DNA from: Hymenolepis diminuta | Taxonomy: Eukaryota; Platyhelminthes; Cestoda; Cyclophyllidea; Hymenolepididae | Length of the DNA stretch: 64,000 nucleotides | Reading direction: 5' to 3' | Assembly (NCBI GenBank): GCA_900708905.1 | Contig: CAADRB010000001.1 | Coordinates: forward strand, 5,244,649 to 5,308,648 | Shown here: piece by piece, positions 34,701-46,700 of the stretch | Layout: each line of letters starts with the position of its first letter | Position numbering within the stretch: the stretch's first letter is position 1 | Position numbers and translations under genes: made by a program | Notes under the pieces: generated by a model | Told to the model about the DNA's origin: nothing | Databases searched by the model: none | Seen by the model: only the letters and a program-made list of their open reading frames with translations

Positions 34701-37700
34701 CAAGGATTCACAAATCTAGATGGCTAACACAGGATTTTTTGAATATGATGTTTTATTATGCGAAAATTTCGTCAAGTATCTTGTTCGTGCAAGCATATTC
34801 GTTCCCCCATTTAAATAAAGTCCACTTTTATTATGGGACTATTTCATCACGCTTACATTCTTAAGTCCTTATGAAAGTCTAATGTATTCATGTTCAAACA
34901 GGCTCTAATAAACTCCACCGTCCCTGTTGCTGCTACCTATTTTTGTGTGATTTCCTTCTTTGATGCTTTCAAATGACGAGGAAGTGAGGAACTGTTTCAT
35001 CATATACATCCGAGGAGATGGTCGCATTCTTGTTGGAACACGCAAATGTGGTTCGTCACCATGAATTATGTGTGATCTTGATATTTTTACGAGCTTATTT
35101 CATCATATTTCTTCTTTAATTCTCTTGTGAACGTGTTCGAACAGGTTTCGCTGTTCCCACTGTACTTCTGTTATTTGACACTTCGAATATAGGAAAAAAA
35201 TAAGGTCTGATACGTTTATTTTAGTATTATTATGTCTAGCTTATCATAAAAATAAGCGCATGATATTACAATATGTGTCCACCTCTTGGCCGAATAATAA
35301 CATCTCAGTAATTATGCATATACGATAGACATTGCCGTCTAATTTAATAAACATTCACAGTTGCAGATGTACTCTTTCTTTTGCTGTCAGGCAAATTTGA
35401 TGTGACTTATAAAATATAGGTTTGTAGAAATATTGGTCTATGAAAAATCGTTATTAAATTATGTCATTTGCATAACATCTAACCCCCAACCGCACAAAAT
35501 AGTTTTTTAAGACGCTGATAAAAAAATTCATTCTCGGACTCAAGGAAAACTTGTTTTCACTAGCGTTGTTGGTTATTTCATAAAATGAATTTGCACCAGG
35601 ATCTATCTGAATTTATCGATTGCCATTTAGATTGTATCAATTTTTAATTGGTACACTTTCACTTAAGGATAATCTTGAGTTAAATAATATAGTTCAGGAT
35701 GTATGACGAATATATTATTCTATTCAGGATGGATTTTATGGTGGTCGACGACATCCAATCTCTACGGGAAATCTAAAAGATTTTCTGCAGTGCTATGATC
35801 ATATGCCAGTATTGGCGTAGGTATTTGTGAGTCATAACTTTCCTCAGGGGCGAATGTGGTGTAGCATTTTATTATTTTGCTCTTTTAAGGCTGTCCGACG
35901 AACTGATTTTTTCTCTTGACGGCGAATTGTTTGAGTAGAGACTAAATAATGACCTTTGTCATTTAAAACAGACATAAGGCGTTATGCTTCAATAGTAGAA
36001 CGTTTCATCATAATGTGTTTGGTCAGGCTTGTTCGTGCACATCAAATTTCTCATTCAGGGAAAATCCGCTTTCCTTATGGAAATATTTCATCGTACTTTC
36101 ACACTTAAGTCATTGTCAAAATCGGTCGCACCCCTTCCTCCTGCTAAATATTTTTGTGTGATTTCCTACGTGGATGCTTACTAATTACGAGGAATTGAGA
36201 AATTGTTTCGTCATGAGTATCCGAGGGAGTGGTCACATTCCTGTTGAAACACAAAACGGGATTCCCTACCGTGAAGTATGGCGTGAAATCACGATTTTGC
36301 TTTTATTATGAACTGTATTATGTGGGTATTTCATCATACTTCTTCAAGTCGCTTGGAAGTTTTCTAATAGGTTCCACTGTTCCTATGATGTTCCGATTAT
36401 ATTTGAGATACCGATCATGTACAAAAAGCTGTTAGTGTTGTGTCTGGCTTATAAGGCAAATAGTACACGTTGACACGTATGTACCATCTAAATAATGGAA
36501 ATAGCTAAGTAATATCCGTTCTGCAGCTGTGAAGATGGTGTAAATGTTACTGTTGCAGATGTATGATTTCTTCTGCAGGGAAATTAATTAGAACTGGTTC
36601 GGAGAGTTATTGTGAAAATGCACATGAATGTAGATTTTCGTGTGTTATAAACCGATACTTTGTCCCCCTGCCTACTCAAGAGCCTTCAAACTGCGTTCCA
36701 GTCAAACTTACCAGCCATGTTTATCTCAAGAAATAAGTCTCAAGGACGAAGGGAGGTTAATTCTCACTCGAATTTAGTGGAAATCGTTACTTAAAATTAC
36801 GCCTCTTATCCAATAATTGTAGGATTGGCAGCTTGCACTCACCTATCCAATTCGTATTTTCGATAAGAGCTTGGTCTTAAAATTTCCGTTCATTAGAGCA
36901 ATTTGTGAAACAGAGTCCTTTTGTAGTTCTCTTTAAGGGGTAGGTATTTGAGCGTAGTTACTGGGATGTTAAATATAGCGATTGAATAAGTGGCAGTGAC
37001 CTATCTAAGACTTCAAGCAGTGAAATGGATTCAAAGCCCGCGGTAGTTAAGATAATAATAGTTTATAAGTGTTCTCAACGTTCATCGTGGACAGATAAGT
37101 ACCATTTTATTTTTGCTATAACTAGAAGTTCGCGTTTCATTTCTCAGTTGATTGATTTTTTCTAGCGCTGAATATCATTATTTCAACCGAATGTGCATCG
37201 AATCCGTATCCATTCATTATCTAAATCGTATCAATTTTTTTATTAATAAAATTTTATTTATCGTGACCCTGTAGTAGAAATTCAAATTAATGTGACATGA
37301 TAGATTATTCAAATTGACGCTTTTCGATGAACGCCTACCTAAATTCAGAAGGGTTTAATGTAAAAGGTCTGTGAGATTGTGACCACATGTCAGCAAAGGT
37401 GTAATTCTATAGGAGCCATGACTAAAACGTTGTATTATTGCTTGTGAACTAACTGCCCCATTATGTTTTTTTACCCAGACGTCATAGTTTGAATAGAGGT
37501 CAAATCAGGTCACCCAAACCATTTAAGTGAAATGATAGATGAAGTGAGAATTCTCACCGTACCAGTTAAGTCATCTCTTCAGACTATGTCTTGACTCCAT
37601 GAAATATATTGCTTTTTTATCGTTTCTCATGTCTCTTATGTCTTATACTTTCTCTACCGGTATACAACTATTAAATAAAAGTACAGGATTTGAACTGCTT

Positions 37701-40700
37701 TGATTCACATCTCTGAGCAAACTTCTCCATTATTGGTGTTTTCAAACCTAACCTGGTTGAAAACATTCAGCTAAACAAACTTTTGTCCATCAATTCCTTT
37801 AATTTCCCATTAGTAACTATCTCGTAATTTTGTTTCTGATATCTGTTATTGGATCATCGTCGGTCTTTGACTTGTTCGGACAAGTCGCTCGATCTTTTCT
37901 GGATGTAGATCATCAAGAAAGTGTTTCCTCATTAGGCAACTGCCAATTTCGCTTTGACGGCCTTGATTCTATTGCCCCACTACACCATTTCTCATGTAAA
38001 CTTGTTACTGATATTTTTTTTTTATGTTTCGAAACTAGAATGTTTACCAGTTTCCTTCTTCATTTCGTCGATCGTGAAATCGCGAAATATACCCATTTTA
38101 AAACCAAACAGCTGAAATTTGCTGATTTTATTATAACAATAATAGAAGGGGGAATTAAAAGGGATTTGAAATTCAGATGACAGCACTTTTAGAGACCGCA
38201 AAAATACTAGCTCACATCAAAATCGTACACTTTTATCTACGCATCATACTATCGTGGTTTATGCAGTCAGTTCGTCGTTGCGTTTTGTTATACATATTAA
38301 TATAGAAAATAAATTGATTTCCCAAAGTGATTTTCATAATTTGAGTCAATTAAGATGGCCTTTACATAATCTGTGTTCCTAAACTCAGATGACCGTCTTT
38401 GTTCCAGTTATAACGCTTTGGAAACTACGTACCAAGAACCCTTGAGAACATGTCTTGTCCAGGTTACATCATATTATATATTGACTTATAACTTTTTAGA
38501 TAGACGAACGAAAGACATTAGTGGAAGTAAACTGTACTCTTGTCCCCGTTCATCAAAAGTAGCTCATCATGTGATCCAACATTAAGATCATGGACACCAC
38601 ATCGGTTACCCGTCTGTTGAAGTTATAAATGGAAGAGATATGGTGACGACTGAGGTACTCGAGGTTGACATATGATTTGGGAATTGAGGGAAATGCTAAT
38701 GAATTGTTGAGGTCACTTGGACCGATCATCATGGAGACATGGCAAGCCCATTGGTGATAACAGCCTCTACCGAGAACATTAGAGTGAACATATTTCAATG
38801 TCTGTCATGTTTTCATCAATTACAGATTTGGAGAACTCGAAGTTTAAGTTGGCTTGCTTTGTTTCATTCGTCTAGTATTCTTAACGTAGAAACTTTATTG
38901 CATATCTTTAACAAGAAAGAATGTTTTATTAAATCCCTTGATTTTGGACCGATGTTAGCAACCTAAGCGTCGTCGGATGTGACTGTGTGTTATGTAAATA
39001 TGCATCACACTATCTACACGAATAATATTTAATTTTGATTAAATATTTTATATTTGATGGTCCTGAGAATCAAATCATTTGCTGTTTTATGCCTCAGACG
39101 AATCTGGACGCTGGTGCGTTGTGCGACTGGTTAGCGATCTCCCCAAAGGCACCTCCATCTCATCACTCATTCAACCACCGCGACCGGATGGAATCCCGTC
39201 TTCAAGTCTGGAGATACCGCCTGAGGCAACGGCTGTGGATATGGAACGCATCCGTGTGATCGCACACCGTGTTCTACAAGCGCTCGCCTGGCTCAACCAA
39301 CACAGCATGAATCACCGTGATTTACAGGTGGGCTCTTGATTAAAATGATATGTTAGTGTAAATGTGTTGAAACTCAGTTCTACAGACTTTATTAAATTAC
39401 AAGGGATAATGAGATTGTTGAACGGCTGATTGATACTAGGTGAATGTTTAAATGATAATCGAATGCAGATCAGAAATTGTTAACTTGCCAATGTATTCTC
39501 ATTTGAATGGAAGTCAGATAATTACTGTTCTTTTAACACTCCTTGAAAGCTATTTAAATGATAATCAAGATTGTCGATATCCTGAACAAACTTCATGAAA
39601 TTCGTTGAACGGAATTCTTCCTGTTCATACATGCACGCACCTTGGGCTGGAGAATCGTCACGGAAGTTTTAACCCTAATTCGGTTAGCCAATCAATATCC
39701 TGTATCCAAGCTTTGCATAAATTAAGAGAAATTTTCATTGACTTGCAAATTGTATTCTTCCTTCTAGGTCTAAGTGATAATAGCCATAATATTACCAAGA
39801 TGGACAGCATAGTTTATATAAATGGTTATATACGCACACATCTATCTACGGGGTGTGTTAGATATTCTAGGAAACCTAACGCACTTTTAGAAAAAAGCAT
39901 AAAGGGAGACTGATAATGGTTTAAACTTACACTTTCTTGTAACAAACCAAATGGACAATATTAACTTGGGTTTTATTCTATATATCCTCCTTTGGCTTCC
40001 ATCACCCACTCAATTTCAGTTGGACAACGACTAATTGCAAGCTTTAATCAGATCAGGTGGTCATTATCGATGTCCTCCATTGCTCGGGCTATTGCTCTGA
40101 CTACTATTTCCATCAGAGAGAAGCATTTGATGTTTTGGGGATGCTTATTAACTTCCTTTTCAACGACGCCTCGCCCCACACGTAGTAATCGAAGGGTTAA
40201 GGTCTGGTAAGTTAGGAGGAGGCCGTAAGTTTGGAGTGGCATGATGATGAAAATTCTCGGCCATCTATCCATCCATCCATTCACCCAATCCTGGGTTTTG
40301 AGAGCTTTATGGGATTGAGGCGAATCTTGTTGGAAGATACAGAGGGTCCTTCTCCACTGCCAACGCTGTCTATCCAGGTCAGCTTAACAAGAATGGTTTG
40401 AAGAGTCTCCACACAGAAATCTGCATCTGCATCTGCATTGACTCTAGGGCCCTGTGGAAATAATGGAGGAGTCATAATGTGTCCCTCCCGCACTGCTAAC
40501 AACGCTGAAAAAACCATCACTGTTGATGGAAGCTTCGTGTGCATAACAGTTGAAAGTCCAGTGGAGTCCGCCTCCACATAGACACCTACCACGTCTTGAA
40601 TGGACTTTTTGACTCTGGTGGAAGTTCTTTGGTGGGAGAAAAATCAAAGACACTCCTGTTCTTCTGGGTGCTTCAGTTAGTCTAAGAGTGATTTTGCACG

Positions 40701-43700
40701 CATTAAACGATTCTCCTGAGTTGTTTTTGTCCACATAAACTGACGACCTTGCCTGAGAACGTATGAGATTTGTATCCGAGGTCTTGGTGAAGAACGTTCC
40801 TTATGTATTGTTGTTCCTTCAGACACTTGAAGATGTTTGGCAAGATGTCGTGCATTGACTTCCCACGAATATCGTCCATCATGCCATACCATGCACTCTT
40901 CTCACAAACTCAGGTGTTCTGAGTGATTGAGCAGTGTAGGCAATACTCCTGTTTTCTCTTCCTCGTGGTGAATGGTCCAATCTGTCTCCATTGTTTTCAT
41001 TGAGTAGCTCCTTTCTAACCTTGCAAACGAAAGATCTGGCGACTTAGAGAGATCTTGTAATTTCTAAATTGCAGTGTTTCGCTTTTATAGATACTGTTAC
41101 AGCGTGTCCTCGTTTCACTGGATAGAGTATTATCCATCATTAGATCTTCTGACGCAAAAAATGTATAAATTATTATCGACTTAGTTTAAATTACAATGAT
41201 ATGAGTGTCCTCAAATTCCTTACACACATTGTATATATCGACAGATTGTTTGTATATATATCCGGATTGTGGGTATATATCAAGATAGTCTTACGGAATT
41301 TAGGGACTATGTACTTGGGGACCTAAAGGTTGTCCGATTTTCTTCATCTTTGGGGCTCTTCGAGAGCTTGAAATCGCTGGTACTTCGATTAGCATATGGA
41401 AATCGGTGAACGTTGTTAGATCATTTTAGAGGGAAACATTTAAGAAGCGTCAGTTCTCCAATCACCCGTCGTTTATTAAATATTTTGTAGTCCAAATTAC
41501 TGTATGTTCGGTAAAGGTTGACGACGAGTATCTGAAAGCAAGGCAATGTTAATAAGTTATCTCCTGGTTGTTTCAACGCAATACGAACTGCATGAATTCA
41601 GCACTAGTTAGCGATGAATTTGGTTTATTAATATCGACTGAAAATATTTAACTTTTTGTTCAACCAGCACTACAAAATTTTATCCATTTAAATGATTTAT
41701 CTGACTCATTTCATATTGAGTTTATGTCTTCTCTTTTATTTCCAGCCGGGCAATATCTTCATGAATGACAAGGGCAAAGTCACTGTGTCCGAATACGAAT
41801 TTCATCCCCGTCTAGACGCTTATCTGGCCGATTGCAATTGGATTTACAAGTCCTCGTCAGCCATCACCATTCCTCCTCCTCCGAGCAGAGTTAACCGAAC
41901 TCATCGGAAGGATCTTTACAATCTCGTAAGAAATTTAATTCTTTATTTAAAAGGGCAAAATTTGCAAAATTTTTATTTTAATGACACGACATCGGGACGT
42001 ATTGAGGGAATTGACCATCCGCTCAGTTAAGGAATGGCTTAATACGAACTTCCTCAGTGTAGATATTTCTCATGTATATGGATATTATGGATTTTCTAAT
42101 ACTTCAATATGAGTCTTAGGAAATTCTTTTTTAATAAGACGTTCATAGGTGTTTAAGTTCCAGTTCTCTAATTTATATATCGATTAATTTGATTGTTAAA
42201 ACCTTTTTATGAATAATATGTCAACATCCAATTGTGAGGCCATGTCTGACATTCGAATTTTACATAAGCATTTACGTGCATCTCCTTAAGCTACTCGGAA
42301 CGCAGTGTTAAAACACGTGGTCGTAGGTTTTGCATTAGCAGTTCTTAGCGGTCTTTGCGTTGATTTGAGAATATACTTCCGTAAATATTCATCGTCCTTG
42401 CACTGGACCTCATCGTGTTCCGATATCATCATACTTTTGAGCAAGTAAAGCTCTGGAGATTTTTGCAGCAAGTTACTTTTCATCACAATACAATGCATTA
42501 GTCATGTTAGTAGTTGCCTTTGAATTGATGATTTGAAAAATTATGTGATCTTTGACATTATTTTATTTTGATTGGTTTTTCATTATTCAGTCAAAATCTC
42601 ATAATTTTTATTGGGAGTGTATTTTCATTAAGATCAAAGCAATGCATTTCCGATATTAATCAGCAATTAAAAATATTGGAAAAGTCAAGTTCGTCGTGCA
42701 CTAGTCTCTGATTTAAATTTCCCAACGTAATTTTCTCTAAACATGAGTCATTTAAGTAGGAGAATGCGCTTTAGCAAGCAGTACTTGCGATTATTAGGAA
42801 AGCCAAATGCAGTCAAAGGTCAAGCGGTAACACCCCGAAATATTAGTCACTCTTTTGCTTATTAACCGTTAAGTTAATCCTTAAGATTTATGCATGAATT
42901 TGACAGCATGCTAATTTCATTCGGCTGTTCTGTGGTTTGTACCACAAGCATTTCATGCACTTATTGGTTTAATCGATTTATTTTTTGGAAGATATCCTGC
43001 GGAGGGTTTTTCATTAGTAGATTGCCAGTCTGACGATATTTTGCTTGCATTATTAGTTTCATGGAAAATTCGTAGGATTTTATATTTATTTGCATCACTT
43101 GCCTCTTTCATAAATCAGAATGTTTGAGCTGTATAGCTTGTCCTTTAATATTATTCATTGGTATTTATCTGTAACATGATAGGTTATGTGTCCAGAATTG
43201 ATGGCATTTACCCATTGGCCTTGTTTCGCTAATAGAAGGTGTCTGATTCGTCCTTTTCAATCAGTTAGAGCGTTAACTATTCACATTTAACACTGTGCTT
43301 ACTTTTACGTCCAGACATTAGAATTCCAGAAAAATTGTCGGCCTCTTTTTATGTCTTAAGAAACGTATCTATCTATGCTATATTAACTCATCCTAAACTG
43401 AAAATATGGTCAAATTAGTAATATATTCCCTCCGTATCATTCTGAGTAACCCACAATAAGTTAGAGTTATCGTTGAAACCAATATTTAAAGAATATATTC
43501 AGAAATTTTTTTGATATGTACATCCTTGTTGTTATATCTGAAAGCCACGTATTCATTGAAGTCTTCTGTTAAATAGAAGTTGGCTCAGTTTTATCCCCAT
43601 AGATAACATTTTGTTATTCCTTTTCCCGTTTTCTATATCTGCTTGAATTGCTAAGATAAATTGGAAAGCAGCTTTTGAGTTTCATTGGAAGTAAGATTTT

Positions 43701-46700
43701 AAGTATATTGGTTATACTTAGGGGTATGTCAGCATAAGTTATTAAATCTATTATTTTTTTAATTTGATTATTGCAGCATCAAGTGGTTTTATGAAAGCAG
43801 AAAAAAGCAACAGCAAGTATTTTTAAGTATTTTTATAATTAGTTTAGATTAGCTCACGCACCCCTCCTCTATCTGCGTATATGCCGCATAGTGATTTAAG
43901 GTCAGCTGCACTCAAAATCGTCCGACCCCACTCGATTTTTACGCGATTTCCAGTAGCTTAAATGATCTGATCGTCTTCTAAAGCGCAGTTTTTAGCATTG
44001 CATACTTAAAGCATTATTTAAGTTTTTACTAGAGTGACTGAGCTATTCAAAAAGAAGTGTTATCCCTGGTTTGGCCGTTGAGTGGACAATTGATTTAATA
44101 CGACGATCTCCACTGGGCAGAGATAATTCATGTCCTTATAAATCTTGAACCTTACTCTTGAGATTATCAGTGGCCACCTATTTAATGGACTAGTCAGAAT
44201 CTTGTCATGTATTGTCGCAATTATTTACCGCTCCTTTTGGATTATAAACTTTCCTGAATTGATTCCTTGAACGAGTTTTCTTACCCTTCGCGTCACCAAT
44301 TCATTCCCGTTTCATTTTCCTTCGTCTGTTTCATTTTTTTTTCGTGGTTGCTTAGCATCCCATTGATGTCACCCCCATTCTCTGTAAATGAAACATCAAA
44401 TTCTTGGACAATTACGAAATGTGCTCTTTTGCATAGCTAGAAATCTTTGTTGGTATGACTGACTGTTAGGTCCAATTTTTTCAGATTCTCCACATAAATG
44501 GTGTGTAGAGTAGCCGTTTCTCGTATATCGATGCCTGTTTATCGTCCTGAGATGTATGATCTAATCCGCTCTTCCCGATTGCCTTCCATTGCCCCTTGAA
44601 AAATAGACCCCTTCTGTTCACGCATATACGTAGGCACATATTTAGTCAAATAGTTCTTGCTCCTGTTCACCTTAAGTGTACTTATTATCTTCTCACTCTG
44701 AGGGCAAAGGAATGCTATTTACTTTCCACTTGCCGAATGGAGAAATATTTATTGGACGATGTGTAGATGGTTAAATTGATGTCGAATTAATATAGGAATT
44801 AAAAAGACTATTCGATGCTCATGTTTATATGTGTAGTTGTGCCACTGTTACATATTTTGCTAATCAGACAACCAATCAATCTCGTATATTCAAAAAGATC
44901 TTTTGCTTTCAGTGAGCACCTAATAATATTTCTATATTATATCATGGACTAGTTACCGTTTTTATTATTACCCACAGTAGTATAAAAATGAATTGTTTTT
45001 AAATGTGGGAATCAACTGAAATCAGTTAACAGAGCGTTAAAAAAATTATAGAGGTTAGGAGATCAAAAAGATAATGATAGCAAAGTCAGAATATCGAACT
45101 CTTACTTTATTTAATGGTTGGATCCGCGTTGCATATTTTTTATGAAATGGGTGTCTTACGTTTCACAATTCAAATTTCACGATTCCTCGCGATTGCAGCA
45201 AGTGTTCAGTACTTGACGACCAATTTTTTAATTTAGAATGGTCGATTCTGCCATTTGCAGATGATATTCTGCGGCCTGCAGTTTTAGCATGGCAGAGATG
45301 AGATAGCTGAGTTTTAACCTAGCAAAAATCCGTAAGTTGTATTCAAGTGCTGTCGGATTGTTTGTCAGTTTGGAGAATTTATTTTGAAGATTATTTCCAA
45401 TCATGCATGTCTCAGTGCGGTAGTTTCAAGTGTATGAAATGGATGTTCTCTCTGTTTAAAATGAGTGTATGGTGAATATTCAATATTGCGTAGGGTATCT
45501 TAGATACTTATATTTCTGTAATTTAAACTAAGTCGATAATAATTTATACATTTTTTGCGTCAGAAGATCTAATGATGGATAATACTCTATCCAGTGAAAC
45601 GAAGACACGCTGTAACAGTATCTATAAAAGCGAAACACTGCAATTTAGAAATTACAAGATCTCTCTAAGTCGCCAGATCTTTCGTTTGCAAGGTTAGAAA
45701 GGAGCTACTCAATGAAAACAATGGAGACAGATTGGACCATTCACCACGAGGAAGAGAAAACAGGAGTATTGCCTACACTGCTCAATCACTCAGAACACCT
45801 GAGTTTGTGAGAAGAGTGCATGGTATGGCATGATGGACGATATTCGTGGGAAGTCAATGCACGACATCTTGCCAAACATCTTCAAGTGTCTGAAGGAACA
45901 ACAATACATAAGGAACGTTCTTCACCAAGACCTCGGATACAAATCTCATACGTTCTCAGGCAAGGTCGTCAGTTTATGTGGACAAAAACAACTCAGGAGA
46001 ATCGTTTAATGCGTGCAAAATCACTCTTAGACTAACTGAAGCACCCAGAAGAACAGGAGTGTCTTTGATTTTTCTCCCACCAAAGAACTTCCACCAGAGT
46101 CAAAAAGTCCATTCAAGACGTGGTAGGTGTCTATGTGGAGGCGGACTCCACTGGACTTTCAACTGTTATGCACACGAAGCTTCCATCAACAGTGATGGTT
46201 TTTTCAGCGTTGTTAGCAGTGCGGGAGGGACACATTATGACTCCTCCATTATTTCCACAGGGCCCTAGAGTCAATGCAGATGCAGATGCAGATTTCTGTG
46301 TGGAGACTCTTCAAACCATTCTTGTTAAGCTGACCTGGATAGACAGCGTTGGCAGTGGAGAAGGACCCTCTGTATCTTCCAACAAGATTCGCCTCAATCC
46401 CATAAAGCTCTCAAAACCCAGGATTGGGTGAATGGATGGATGGATAGATGGCCGAGAATTTTCATCATCATGCCACTCCAAACTTACGGCCTCCTCCTAA
46501 CTTACCAGACCTTAACCCTTCGATTACTACGTGTGGGGCGAGGCGTCGTTGAAAAGGAAGTTAATAAGCATCCCCAAAACATCAAATGCTTCTCTCTGAT
46601 GGAAATAGTAGTCAGAGCAATAGCCCGAGCAATGGAGGACATCGATAATGACCACCTGATCTGATTAAAGCTTGCAATTAGTCGTTGTCCAACTGAAATT

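Noticed and set aside
37830..38180. 116-codon open frame in GCN2 intron 8
   Set aside because: No domain or family motif, hydrophobic low-complexity ends, no matching splice context; chance frame in AT-rich intron DNA.
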